Assembly: GCA_018240285.1 (NCBI GenBank)
Contig: JAFEGA010000008.1
Span: 410 to 60,189 of the forward strand
Source of the DNA: Pseudomonadota bacterium
GTDB lineage: Bacteria > Pseudomonadota > Gammaproteobacteria > Burkholderiales > Nitrosomonadaceae
Direction of reading: 5' to 3'
Length of the DNA stretch: 59,780 nt
The notes beneath the pieces are model-generated. The model had not been told where the DNA came from and did no database searches. It worked only from the letters and a program-made list of their open reading frames with translations. Shown here piece after piece: positions 1-8,629 of the stretch. The stretch's first letter is position 1; each line of letters starts with the position of its first letter. Both the position numbers and the translations under genes were made by a program.

Positions 1-1
1 T

Positions 2-1036
2 GCTCATGCCATTGTCGCGATAACCGAGAAATCTGGAAAAATACGTTATGTCAATAAAAAGTTTTGCTCAGTTTCAAAATACTCGGCTGATGAATTAATC
101 GGGCAAGATCATCGTATTGTTAATTCCGGTTATCATCCCCAAGAATTTATGTCGGACTTATGGGCTACTATCACGAAAGGTAATGTATGGCGAGGAGAAA
201 TCAAGAATCGCGCCAAAGATGGCACATATTATTGGGTTGACACAACGATAGTACCATTCCTCGATGATAATGGAGTTCCCTATCAATACGTAGGAATACG
301 TACTGAAGTAACTAATTACAAGCAACTGGAACAAAAAATGGAAGAGCAGGTAACGGAATTGGCCCGCTCGAATGATGAGTTGGAACAATTTGCCTATGTT
401 GTTACGCATGATCTGCAGGAGCCGCTTCGCGCCATCAATAGCTTCGTTCAGTTACTCAAAAAATATTGTGATCATCAGTTGGATGAGCGAGCGAATGATT
501 TGATTTCGCACGCAGTAGCCGGTACTGGCCGCATGCAAATGCTGATTGATGATTTGTTAACATATGCACAAGTTAATGCGAATAAGACGCTCAATGAAAT
601 TGATTGTGAGCAGTTACTAAGAAATGTACTGACGGATTTGTCGGTTGTCATCAGCGAGTGTAAGGCAATCGTGACACACGATAAACTACCAGTAGTCAAT
701 GGAATCCGCTTCCAGTTTATTCAGTTATTCACCAATTTGATCAATAACGCACTTAAATTCCGCGGAAATCAGCCACCGCGAATACATATCGGAATTGAAG
801 AAAATCAGCGTGAGTGGATTTTTTCTGTTACCGATAACGGAATTGGAATTGAAGAACAATATCTGGAACGTATTTTTCGAGTATTTCAACGTTTACACAG
901 CCGGCGGGAATATGCCGGTACCGGCATTGGCTTAGCCATCTGTAAAAAAGTTGTAGAACATCACGGTGGGAAGATCTGGGTCAAATCGATGCCTAATGTG
1001 GGATCTTCATTCTATTTTACAGTTCCAAGAAACTGA
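2..1036 (+). CDS. PAS-domain sensor histidine kinase, 5' end outside window
   Basis: The reading frame is open from base 2, so the gene begins left of the window and only its C-terminal part is seen. It starts inside a PAS fold (YSADELIGQDHRIVNSGYH, then a PAC-like ending near YQYVGIRTEVT), followed by a short coiled linker. A HisKA domain follows with the phospho-acceptor His in FAYVVTHDLQEPLRAI (codon 407-409). The HATPase_c domain has an N box (NLINNALKF), a G1 box (DNGIGI) and a G2 box (GTGIGLAIC). It should autophosphorylate and pass phosphate to a partner receiver. The next gene, 12 bases downstream, is a stand-alone receiver and the obvious candidate. No transmembrane segment is visible in the part present; upstream sensor domains are unknown. 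Confidence 0.93.
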   Translation, partial: AHAIVAITEKSGKIRYVNKKFCSVSKYSADELIGQDHRIVNSGYHPQEFMSDLWATITKGNVWRGEIKNRAKDGTYYWVDTTIVPFLDDNGVPYQYVGIRTEVTNYKQLEQKMEEQVTELARSNDELEQFAYVVTHDLQEPLRAINSFVQLLKKYCDHQLDERANDLISHAVAGTGRMQMLIDDLLTYAQVNANKTLNEIDCEQLLRNVLTDLSVVISECKAIVTHDKLPVVNGIRFQFIQLFTNLINNALKFRGNQPPRIHIGIEENQREWIFSVTDNGIGIEEQYLERIFRVFQRLHSRREYAGTGIGLAICKKVVEHHGGKIWVKSMPNVGSSFYFTVPRN

Positions 1037-1048
1037 TCAATTATCACG

Positions 1049-1495
1049 ATGTCTCAAATAAAAATTGCATGTCCCAGAATAATTCTGATGATCGATGATA
1101 ATCCGACTGATGTTTTATTGATCAAAGAGGCTTTTGCATTCTGTGAAGCAAATAGTGAAGTGCATGTAGCCGAGGATGGTGTTTATGCACTGGAGTTTTT
1201 GCAGCGGGAGGGCGAGTATTCGAACGCACCGCGGCCGGATATTATCTTGCTGGATCTCAATATGCCAAGAAAAGGCGGATTGGAAGTTTTGATGGAATTA
1301 AAAACGAATCCTAAATTAAAAACCATTCCCGTCATCATTTATACATCTTCCATTACTCAAGAAGATGTCAAAGCGGCATATGACCATCATGCCAATAGCT
1401 ACATTAGAAAATCAGTTAATTTTGATGATTGTATTCGAACTGCGAAGTCGATTAAGGATTTTTGGTTTACCGTTTCCATTCTATCCGAGTCCTGA
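1049..1495 (+). CDS. Rcp1-type single-domain response regulator
   Basis: The 148-residue protein is one receiver domain with no output domain. The acidic pair is in MIDDNP (residues 14-19), the phospho-acceptor Asp69 in ILLDLNMP, the switch Thr/Ser in IIYTSS, and the conserved Lys in SYIRKS. The loop after beta-3 and the DxNMPRKxG motif resemble the Rcp1/CheY-like receivers that pair with bacteriophytochrome-type or PAS kinases. It lies 12 bases after the truncated kinase and 7 bases before the next kinase, so it is probably cotranscribed and may relay phosphate between them. Its output must act by protein contact, because no DNA-binding domain exists. Function beyond phospho-relay is not inferable. 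Confidence 0.92.
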   Translation: MSQIKIACPRIILMIDDNPTDVLLIKEAFAFCEANSEVHVAEDGVYALEFLQREGEYSNAPRPDIILLDLNMPRKGGLEVLMELKTNPKLKTIPVIIYTSSITQEDVKAAYDHHANSYIRKSVNFDDCIRTAKSIKDFWFTVSILSES

Positions 1496-1502
1496 TTAAA
1501 TC

Positions 1503-2960
1503 ATGACTTCATCCAAAATTCATATTTTATTGATAGAGGATAACGAAACGGATTCCCTGCTGGTTCAAAATGATTTACAGCAAGCAATGGGCGATCAAAT
1601 TACTTTGGTTCATACCGAGCGATTAAGCTCGGCACTTGAATTAATTCGCCAGCACTCGTTTGATTTGATTCTGTCGGATCTGACTTTGCCGGATAGCGAC
1701 GGCATTACAACGATCAATCAATTGCGCGAATATGCGGCGAGCATACCGATTGCCGTCTTATCATTCAGGAATGATGAGAAGCTGGCAATCAAAGCGATCA
1801 AAGCGGGTGCTCAGGATTATCTGGTCAAGGGAAGCTTGACTGAAGGGGTTCTAGCGCGCGTCATCCGCTATTCGATTGAGCGCAAACGCATTGAAGAGAG
1901 CAGCAGAAAGGCGCAAAGGCGGTTTCAGACCATTTTTGAGAAAGCGCCACTCGGCATCGCCCTGATTAATTTGCATACGGGGAAATACTATGACGTGAAC
2001 CCCATGTATGCCTATATCGCAGGTAGAAGCGTGGATCAACTGCTGAGTATTCATCAAACGGATATTATTCATCCTGATGATGTCTTATCTTATCAAAATG
2101 ATATTGAACTTTTTATCCGTCATCAGCCGCATGACAGTAAAATAATAAAAAGGGTGTTGCGTCCGGATATGTCCATTATCTGGATCGAAATGTCACTCGC
2201 GCCGTTTGAAACTATGAATAATCACGAAGTCTGTCACTTATGCATGATCGAAGACATCACAGAACGCCAGCGGATGATTGAGAACCTGCGCCATTTGACA
2301 ACGCATTTGCAAGATGTCAGGGAAGAGGAAAGAACCCGGATAGGCCGAGAAATCCACGATGTTCTGGGAGGGACATTAACCGTTCTGAAAATGGATCTGG
2401 ATTGGTTGTCGAAAAAGATTACGGCAGACCCGATGCATGAGCGGATCAAGTCACTCTATGCCTTAACGGGGGAAGCAATTGAGACTGCGCGCCGGGTGTC
2501 GGTGAATCTGCGGCCCAATGTGCTGGATAATCTTGGGCTGTATGGTGCGATCGAGTGGCTGGTGCGCGAATTTGAACAACGCACGAATATTAAATGTTAC
2601 TTGGAATCTGTCATATCGGCCATATCTTGCAGTAACAAGAACTTTGAAACCAGTATTTTTAGAATTATTCAGGAGATATTTATTAATATAACCCGGCATT
2701 CGCAAGCTACGAGAGTGGATATTGAGCTCATCGAAGATGATAGCGATATCGTGATTGCCATTAAGGATAATGGTGTCGGTATAACGGAATCACAAATGCT
2801 GAATCCCGAATCATTTGGAATAATTGGTATGAAAGAGAGAACACAACAGTTTGGCGGCAAACTTGAAATATTCGGGAAGCCTTTTATGGGCAGTATAGTG
2901 ACGCTTAAAATACCGCTGAACATTGCGGTAACAAACATTGGGGAATTAGTTCATGATTAA
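1503..2960 (+). CDS. REC-PAS-HisKA_3 hybrid histidine kinase (NarX/DegS class)
   Basis: The 485-residue soluble protein has an N-terminal receiver (about 5-125, Asp59 in LILSDLTLPDSDG, Lys in DYLVKG), a PAS/PAC domain (about 138-255) and a HisKA_3 dimerisation domain with His285 in RTRIGREIHDVLGG. A NarX-type HATPase_c follows (DNGVGI, then FGIIGMKERTQQFGG). This kinase class normally phosphorylates LuxR/NarL-type regulators, and the next gene is one, overlapping its 3' end by 8 bases, which suggests translational coupling. The N-terminal receiver makes it an input-gated kinase that could take phosphate from the upstream kinase. The physiological signal is unknown. Confidence 0.93.
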   Translation: MTSSKIHILLIEDNETDSLLVQNDLQQAMGDQITLVHTERLSSALELIRQHSFDLILSDLTLPDSDGITTINQLREYAASIPIAVLSFRNDEKLAIKAIKAGAQDYLVKGSLTEGVLARVIRYSIERKRIEESSRKAQRRFQTIFEKAPLGIALINLHTGKYYDVNPMYAYIAGRSVDQLLSIHQTDIIHPDDVLSYQNDIELFIRHQPHDSKIIKRVLRPDMSIIWIEMSLAPFETMNNHEVCHLCMIEDITERQRMIENLRHLTTHLQDVREEERTRIGREIHDVLGGTLTVLKMDLDWLSKKITADPMHERIKSLYALTGEAIETARRVSVNLRPNVLDNLGLYGAIEWLVREFEQRTNIKCYLESVISAISCSNKNFETSIFRIIQEIFINITRHSQATRVDIELIEDDSDIVIAIKDNGVGITESQMLNPESFGIIGMKERTQQFGGKLEIFGKPFMGSIVTLKIPLNIAVTNIGELVHD

Positions 2961-3585
2961 CGTTCTGATTGCAGACGATCATGCTTTATTTCGTGATGGA
3001 CTGAAAAGGATATTTAACGAAACGGACGATATCAATGTGGTTGCCGAAGCTATCGACGGCAAGGATATTCTCAAGAAAGCGCGAGAATCCGACTGGGATA
3101 TCGCGCTTTTGGATATAAACCTGCCCGATATCAACGGTCTGGATATACTGAAACGGATTTTATCGGCCAATGCTTCGTCGTGTGTATTGGTTCTCAGTAT
3201 GTACCCGGAGGAAGAGTATGCGATCCGGGCTATCCGTTCCGGCGCTTCCGGCTATTTGACCAAAGACAGCCCGACCGATCAGTTGATTAACGTAATTCGC
3301 CGCTTGGCTAAAGGCGGAAAGTACGTCAATCCGGAATTGGCCGAGAAGCTGCTATTCAATCCGGTCATGGAATCGGATAAATTAACGCACACCACATTCT
3401 CCGACCGGGAATTTCATGTTTTCAAACTGATCGTTGCCGGAGAATCGCTGACATCCATCGCCAATAAACTGGCGCTCAGTGTTAAGACTGTCAGTACCTA
3501 CCGTTCGCGCATTCTGGAAAAAATGAATATGAAGAATAATGCGCAACTGGTCCGTTATGCCATTCAGCACCGGCTCGTCGAATAA
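2953..3585 (+). CDS. NarL/LuxR-family response regulator
   Basis: This is a typical 210-residue NarL/FixJ-type regulator. The receiver (1-120) has acidic residues in IADDH, phospho-acceptor Asp54 in LLDINLPDING and Lys in GYLTKDS. A LuxR-type helix-turn-helix lies at about 145-205 (FSDREFHVFKLIVAG, SIANKLALSVKTVSTYRSRI). It starts within the last codons of the hybrid kinase gene, so the two are coupled and are very likely cognate. It should bind DNA as a dimer when phosphorylated; its targets are not visible. The next gene is convergent. Confidence 0.95.
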   Translation: MINVLIADDHALFRDGLKRIFNETDDINVVAEAIDGKDILKKARESDWDIALLDINLPDINGLDILKRILSANASSCVLVLSMYPEEEYAIRAIRSGASGYLTKDSPTDQLINVIRRLAKGGKYVNPELAEKLLFNPVMESDKLTHTTFSDREFHVFKLIVAGESLTSIANKLALSVKTVSTYRSRILEKMNMKNNAQLVRYAIQHRLVE

Positions 3586-3607
3586 AATCGACTCAAGCCG
3601 GCTTCAT

Positions 3608-4243
3608 TCAGATTCTGTGCGCGAAATGGTCGAAAACCAGCCGTTTGAGCAGCGCCAGTTTGCCGTGAAAGAAATGTTCTGCACCAGGTACGATCAAAAC
3701 CGGTTGCGCTGCTGGTTCCGCCCAACCTAAAACCGCTTCGGGCAATACCACATCGTCTTTATCGCCGTGTATGATCAAAGCGTACTGTGTCGTTTCCGGT
3801 ACCGGCGGTGCTCGGAGATTAGCAACTGACGGCGCGACCAAAAGCAGAAACTCGGGTGCCAGCTTCTCCGCCGCATGCAACTGAACGGCGCCGCCAAATG
3901 AAAATCCTGCCAGCAGCAACGGAATTTCCGGGAATTGATGGCTGAATCGATTGCGAATCGCCTGCGTCACCGCAATCACATCCTCGGTTTCACCAACACC
4001 CTGCCCAAAGCTCCCTTCGCTGCGGCCGACGCCGCGGAAATTGAATTTTACCGTGATGAATTCAAGCTTCAGCAAAGCGGTGAATAAGGTATGCACCACT
4101 TTGTTGTCCATCGTTCCACCGTGTAGCGGATGCGGGTGTGCAATGACAGCGATCCCTTTGGGCGCGGATTCCGGTTCGCCCAGAACGGCTTCCAGTTTAC
4201 CCGCTGGGCCATCGATGAAAAATTTCTGAGTAATTGCCGACAA
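3608..4243 (-). CDS. Alpha/beta-fold hydrolase (dienelactone-hydrolase-like)
   Basis: The 211-residue protein matches a compact cytosolic alpha/beta hydrolase. A His-Pro-His-Pro oxyanion-type strand (AHPHPLHGGTMDNKVV) precedes a nucleophile elbow GFSFGG (Ser115). The likely acid is Asp in HGDKDDVV (about 161-164) and the base His190 in GAEHFFHG. This matches the conserved YfhR/CC3442-like group often annotated simply as alpha/beta hydrolase; the substrate is unknown. The only good start is TTG (4241-4243), since upstream codons in frame run back to a stop inside the preceding gene without ATG or GTG. It is the last gene of the minus-strand run behind potABCD and the ferredoxin-like gene, 36 bases after the latter. 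Confidence 0.85.
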   Translation of the reverse strand: MSAITQKFFIDGPAGKLEAVLGEPESAPKGIAVIAHPHPLHGGTMDNKVVHTLFTALLKLEFITVKFNFRGVGRSEGSFGQGVGETEDVIAVTQAIRNRFSHQFPEIPLLLAGFSFGGAVQLHAAEKLAPEFLLLVAPSVANLRAPPVPETTQYALIIHGDKDDVVLPEAVLGWAEPAAQPVLIVPGAEHFFHGKLALLKRLVFDHFAHRI

Positions 4244-4279
4244 ATTATTGTGCTCAACAATGTAGAAAATCGGTGCGGA

Positions 4280-4588
4280 TCAGATTTTCAGGCGTTCCAC
4301 GACATTACCCTTGATCAGGTGCTCGTCGATGATTTCGTCGATGTCGTCTTTGTCGATGTAGGTGTACCAAGTTTCTTCCGGATAAATGACAATTACCGGA
4401 CCTTCATCACAGCGATCCAGACAGCCGGCGTTGTTGATGCGGATTTTTTTCTTGCCGCTGAGCTTGAGCGATTTGATGCGCTGTTTGGCATAATCGCGCA
4501 ATTCCTGCGCACCGAAATCGTTGCAGCATTTGGCGCCGCCTTCACGTTGATTGGTGCAGAAAAAAACATGGTGCTGATAATAACTCAT
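4280..4588 (-). CDS. (2Fe-2S) thioredoxin-like ferredoxin domain protein
   Basis: The 102-residue protein begins at MSYYQHHVFFCTNQ; an upstream Met in frame would add 20 unconserved residues, so the internal ATG at 4586-4588 was chosen. It has the thioredoxin-fold ferredoxin pattern: Cys in FFCTNQR, a Cys pair in GAKCCND, then CLDRCDEGPVIVIYPEETWY carrying the last two cluster ligands. The WYT segment and the C-terminal DDIDEIIDEHLI helix are typical of Shethna-type [2Fe-2S] proteins. It probably carries electrons or senses redox state; no partner is evident. It sits 35 bases after potD in the same direction and may be in that operon by read-through. Confidence 0.9.
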   Translation of the reverse strand: MSYYQHHVFFCTNQREGGAKCCNDFGAQELRDYAKQRIKSLKLSGKKKIRINNAGCLDRCDEGPVIVIYPEETWYTYIDKDDIDEIIDEHLIKGNVVERLKI

Positions 4589-4623
4589 GAGTATTCCCGG
4601 AAAGAATGTGAAAGAAGGTAAGT

Positions 4624-5730
4624 TTAACGCAATTTTATTTCCGTCCATATGCGGCTGAGCACCCGGCGCTGCTGATGATTCAAATCGGTGATCATGGCCA
4701 GCCGCGATAAAGTGCCGTCATCCGGAAATATCACTGTGTTGTGTACCAATTCCGGCCGGATATACGGTTTTGCCGCCGTGTTCGGATTGCCGGATCCGAT
4801 CAAGTTGGTCAGCTCGGCGGAATTTTTTCCGTCCAGCATGAAATTAATGAATTGGTGCGCCAAGTCAGGATGTTTACCACTTTTGTGCAACACCATACTA
4901 TCTAGCGACATCACCGCGCCTTGCTTCGGGATGGCGTAATCGATGGTGAAAGGGCGTCCGGTTTTTTTAGCGTCCAGCGCGGCCTGAAACAAATCGTTTG
5001 AATAACCGTGCACCACCCACAAATCGCCGATGGCGATTTCGCGGATATAGCTGGTGTTACTGAATGCCGCCCAATAAGGCTTGGCGCGGATAATCAATTC
5101 CTTCGCTTGATTCCAGTGCGCCTCATCTTGATCGTTCGCCGCATAACCCAGGTATAGCAGCGCCGCGGCCATCAATTCGCGCGGACTGTCCAGCACCGTC
5201 ACACGCCCTTTTATTTTCTTCAGGTACTCCGGTTCGAAAATCAGCGCCCAGGTATCCGTAGGTAAGTCCAGTTCGCGAATTTTACCGGTATTGAATCCCA
5301 GTAAGGTCAGTGTATAGGCATACGGGACGGAATATTTATTATCCGGGTCGAATTGTGTTTTCAAATAAGCGGGGTGAATATTTTTCAGATTCGGCAATAA
5401 AGTTTTATCCAGCGGCACCAGAACACCTTGACGGATCAAGGTATCCATGGCGTTACCGGTCGGTACGATCAAGTCGTAACCGCTGGCGCCAGCAGCCAGT
5501 TTGGCCAGCATTTCTTCATTATCGGAAAAATAGTCCTGTTCGACGTGGCAATCGCACACTGCCTCAAAGTGCTGCACAGTCTCCGGTGCGATGTAATTGT
5601 TCCAGTTGAATAATTGCAGAATGTTCGCGCTGGCGTGATTGGAAGCGGCAGGCTGCTGCATGCAACCATCCAGCGTCAATGAAAACGCGAGAATTATCGC
5701 TGCGAGCGGAAGTTGCAACCAATGGCGCAT
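4624..5730 (-). CDS. potD: Spermidine/putrescine ABC transporter, periplasmic binding protein
   Basis: The 368-residue PotD/PotF-family binding protein has an N-terminal hydrophobic segment ending in LTLDGC, an imperfect lipobox, so it may be a lipoprotein rather than free in the periplasm. The mature part starts with the family pattern LQLFNWNNYIAPETV and continues with GYDLIVPTGNAMDTLI and the polyamine-site region YAYTLTLLGFNTGKI. Length fits the family (about 350). The start lies 2 bases after the potC stop. It should deliver polyamines to the PotBC channel. Substrate choice (spermidine, putrescine or another cationic amine) cannot be told from sequence. Confidence 0.93.
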   Translation of the reverse strand: MRHWLQLPLAAIILAFSLTLDGCMQQPAASNHASANILQLFNWNNYIAPETVQHFEAVCDCHVEQDYFSDNEEMLAKLAAGASGYDLIVPTGNAMDTLIRQGVLVPLDKTLLPNLKNIHPAYLKTQFDPDNKYSVPYAYTLTLLGFNTGKIRELDLPTDTWALIFEPEYLKKIKGRVTVLDSPRELMAAALLYLGYAANDQDEAHWNQAKELIIRAKPYWAAFSNTSYIREIAIGDLWVVHGYSNDLFQAALDAKKTGRPFTIDYAIPKQGAVMSLDSMVLHKSGKHPDLAHQFINFMLDGKNSAELTNLIGSGNPNTAAKPYIRPELVHNTVIFPDDGTLSRLAMITDLNHQQRRVLSRIWTEIKLR

Positions 5731-5732
5731 GA

Positions 5733-6539
5733 TTACTTGGATTCACTCAGCATACTGCTGTCGAATCGCGAAGCGATGATAATCAGTGTTAACGTCAGCA
5801 GCATCAGCAGGGTGGAGATGGCATTGACTTCCGGTGTAACCGCCACCTTGATCATCGTGTAGATCTGGATCGGCAGGATCGGTTCGCCGACGCCTTTGGT
5901 GAAGAAAGTAATGACAAAATCGTCGATCGACAGCGTGAACGACATTAAAGCCCCGGCGATGATGGCTGGCCTGATCAAGGGCAGGGTGATTTGCCGGAAC
6001 GTTTGCCACGGCGTTGCGCCGAGATCACGTGCTGCTTCGAAAATCGACTCGTCCATGCCTTGCAAACGCGCACGTACGATAATTGCGACAAATCCGATGC
6101 AGAAAGTCGTATGCGCAATGATGATCGAAACCATACCTAGAGTCAGGTTGAGCACTTGCAGAAAGAACAGCAGCAGCGAGACGCCGAGCAAGATCTCCGG
6201 CATGGCGACCGGGGTGAATGCCAGAACCGGCAATACCTTCAACTTGTAGCGGTGAATCGCCAAACCGGCCATGGTTCCCAATATTGTGGCGATGGTGCTG
6301 GCGCTGACGGCAATGATCAATGAATTGCGCGCTGCCAGCAGCATTTCGTGGTCATGCAACAAAGCCTTGTACCAATGCAGCGTGAACCCTGCCCACTCGG
6401 CGTTGAGCTTCGAGTCGTTGAATGAAAATACGATGACGATGATCAGCGGGATATACAAAAAAGCGTATACACCGATCGATACGATCCACAATGCGGTTTG
6501 ACGGTGCTGCCTGGTGGCGGGTTTGCTCGGGCTGGCCAT
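5733..6539 (-). CDS. potC: Polyamine ABC transporter permease PotC
   Basis: The 268-residue inner-membrane permease has six predicted hydrophobic segments. The binding-protein-dependent transport EAA loop is in EAARDLGATPWQTFRQITLPL, which contacts the ATPase. The N-terminus (HRQTALWIVSIGVYAFLYI) is a standard start of the PotC/PotI group. It begins 2 bases after the potB stop and ends 2 bases before potD, so the four genes are one tight operon. Together with PotB it forms the membrane channel of the polyamine importer. Confidence 0.94.
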   Translation of the reverse strand: MASPSKPATRQHRQTALWIVSIGVYAFLYIPLIIVIVFSFNDSKLNAEWAGFTLHWYKALLHDHEMLLAARNSLIIAVSASTIATILGTMAGLAIHRYKLKVLPVLAFTPVAMPEILLGVSLLLFFLQVLNLTLGMVSIIIAHTTFCIGFVAIIVRARLQGMDESIFEAARDLGATPWQTFRQITLPLIRPAIIAGALMSFTLSIDDFVITFFTKGVGEPILPIQIYTMIKVAVTPEVNAISTLLMLLTLTLIIIASRFDSSMLSESK

Positions 6540-6541
6540 GG

Positions 6542-7438
6542 TCAGGTGATCCTGGTGACCGGTTTGGCGAGCCGGGCGAATAATCCGGCGATGACTAGCA
6601 CCGCCAGTGTCAGCATGATCGACAATGTCGAGCCGAACGGCCAGTCGCGCGTACCGAGAAATTGATCTTTGATCAGATTGCCGATCATGATGTCACCCGT
6701 TCCGCCCAGGATGTCGGGAATGGCGAACATGCCGAGGACCGGAATAAACACCAGCGCCGATCCAGAAAAAATACCCGGCAGCGATTGCGGCCAGGTGACG
6801 TACCAGAAGCGTTGCCAGCGGTTCGCGCCCAGATCTTGCGCGGCATCCAGCAGGATGGGGTCGTGCTTTTCCAGATTGGTATACAGCGGCAGGATCATGA
6901 ACGGCAAGTGCACGTAAATCATCCCGATCAGAACCGCGAACGGCGAAAACAGCAGCGTGACCGGCGCGATGCCGAAAACGGCCAAGGTATGGTTGATCAC
7001 ATGACTGAGCGCCGATTCCGGGCCGAGGATGATCATCCAGGCGTAAATGCGGATCAGAAAATTGCTGGCGAACGGCAGCACGACCAGCATAATCATCAAA
7101 TTACGGAATTTTTCTCGGCTACGGGCGATCAACAACGCCAGCGGATACGCCATGGCGATACAGATCATTGTGGTGAGCGTGGCGACAACGAAAGATTTCA
7201 GGAATATTTCGAGGTAGATGAAATCGCTGAAGAAAAATTGATAGGTTTCAAGCGTCAAGCCGGATTCTTCGCTGACATCGCCAGGCAGGATATGAATCGG
7301 CGCCAGCCCGCCGAATTCGCCCGGTAGGCGGAAGGAAGTCAACACCATGATCGCACCCGGCGCGGCGAAGAATATCAGCAGGAACAGCAGCGGCGGTGTG
7401 CTGATAAGCCATTTGACAATCCGGTTCGATAATTGCAT
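6542..7438 (-). CDS. potB: Polyamine ABC transporter permease PotB
   Basis: The 298-residue inner-membrane permease pairs with PotC. It has a large periplasmic loop after the first membrane segment (from about LTSFRLPGEF to TLETYQFFFSDF) and the EAA-type loop DAAQDLGANRWQRFWYVTWPQ. The downstream segment FIPVLGMFAIPDILGG is characteristic of PotB/PotH. It starts 23 bases after potA and is followed by potC after 2 bases. Confidence 0.94.
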   Translation of the reverse strand: MQLSNRIVKWLISTPPLLFLLIFFAAPGAIMVLTSFRLPGEFGGLAPIHILPGDVSEESGLTLETYQFFFSDFIYLEIFLKSFVVATLTTMICIAMAYPLALLIARSREKFRNLMIMLVVLPFASNFLIRIYAWMIILGPESALSHVINHTLAVFGIAPVTLLFSPFAVLIGMIYVHLPFMILPLYTNLEKHDPILLDAAQDLGANRWQRFWYVTWPQSLPGIFSGSALVFIPVLGMFAIPDILGGTGDIMIGNLIKDQFLGTRDWPFGSTLSIMLTLAVLVIAGLFARLAKPVTRIT

Positions 7439-7461
7439 ATCCTGGAAAAATTAATGATCGG

Positions 7462-8547
7462 TTAGTCGGGAAAGAATTGCGCAGATTGTTCCTGCCAGCT
7501 GATCACAACTGGATCGCCGATTTCAAACAGCTTGGCATGACCCGGAGCGGAGTTGGGAAGCAATGCTTCAATGCGCGTGCTGTTGGCAAGCTCGATGATA
7601 TACGTCGTGACATCGCCGATATAGAAGAAATCCTTAATTTTGCCGGCCGACTGGAATTCAGCCGTCACGTCTTCCGCGCGCGCGGCGATACGGACTTGTT
7701 CCGGGCGGATGGCAATAACGCCTTGAGCACCGGTACTGATGTGCGCCTTGAACGGCACTTTGACTTCTCCGAGGCCGCTGACGGTTAGTTTTAAATGGGC
7801 AGCGGAAACCTCGCTAACCTGCGCTTTTAGCATATTGATCTTGCCGATGAAATCGGCCACGAAACGGTTAACAGGAAAATTGTAAATGCGTGACGGTTCG
7901 TCGATCTGCTCGATTTTCCCCTGATTCATCACGGCGATGCGGTGTGACAGCGCCAATGCTTCGTTTTGCGCATGCGTGACATAAATGAACGTAACCCCGG
8001 CTTCGGCTTGCAAATCGATTAACTCCCGCTGCATGTTCTCGCGCAGTTTTTCGTCCAGCGCGCCCAATGGTTCATCCAGCAACAACAAGCGCGGCTGATT
8101 GATGAGTCCGCGCGCGAAGGCCACGCGCTGTTTTTGTCCGCCGGATAGTTCATGCGGATAGCGCTCGGCAAACGGCGTGAGCTCGACTTCTTCCAGCGCT
8201 TCGGCGACTCTTTTCTTGATTTCCATTGGCGTTTTACCCGCCATTTTAAGCGGGAATCCGATGTTACCTGCGACCGTCATGTGCGGGAATAACGCGTAGC
8301 TTTGGAAAACGGTATGAAACGGGCGCTTTTCCGGTGGAAGATTCACGATGTCTGCGCCGTCGAGCAAAATTTCCCCACTGTCGGGCGCATCAAAACCGGC
8401 GATCATACGCAGCAGCGTCGTCTTGCCGCAGCCGGAAGGGCCCAGCAAGGTAAAAAATTCTCCGGCTTCAATGGCAATACTGACATTATCCACTGCGGTA
8501 AAATTGCCGAACCGTTTGGTAACGTTGCGGATTTCAAGGAGTGTCAT
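7462..8547 (-). CDS. potA: Polyamine ABC transporter ATP-binding protein PotA
   Basis: The 361-residue ATPase contains Walker A (GPSGCGKTT, about 38-46), Q-loop (VFQSYALFPHMTV), signature LSGGQKQRVAFARG, Walker B (LLLLDEPLGALDE) and the switch His in YVTHAQNEAL. A C-terminal TOBE domain (about 275-355) is present, as in PotA. It is the first gene of the operon potA-potB-potC-potD and provides the energy for uptake. The 82-base gap to ubiB upstream should contain the promoter, but no convincing -35/-10 pair was identified. Confidence 0.95.
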   Translation of the reverse strand: MTLLEIRNVTKRFGNFTAVDNVSIAIEAGEFFTLLGPSGCGKTTLLRMIAGFDAPDSGEILLDGADIVNLPPEKRPFHTVFQSYALFPHMTVAGNIGFPLKMAGKTPMEIKKRVAEALEEVELTPFAERYPHELSGGQKQRVAFARGLINQPRLLLLDEPLGALDEKLRENMQRELIDLQAEAGVTFIYVTHAQNEALALSHRIAVMNQGKIEQIDEPSRIYNFPVNRFVADFIGKINMLKAQVSEVSAAHLKLTVSGLGEVKVPFKAHISTGAQGVIAIRPEQVRIAARAEDVTAEFQSAGKIKDFFYIGDVTTYIIELANSTRIEALLPNSAPGHAKLFEIGDPVVISWQEQSAQFFPD

Positions 8548-8629
8548 ACATTCATCAGCGGGAAGAAAACGATTACTTTAGCAAAGTTTACCGGGCTGAT
8601 GATCATCCGGCTGCGGTTTGCGCCGATTG

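Noticed and set aside
3586..3607. AAGCCGGCTT palindrome as a terminator between convergent genes
   Set aside because: The stem is only 5 bp with no loop and no T-run on either side.
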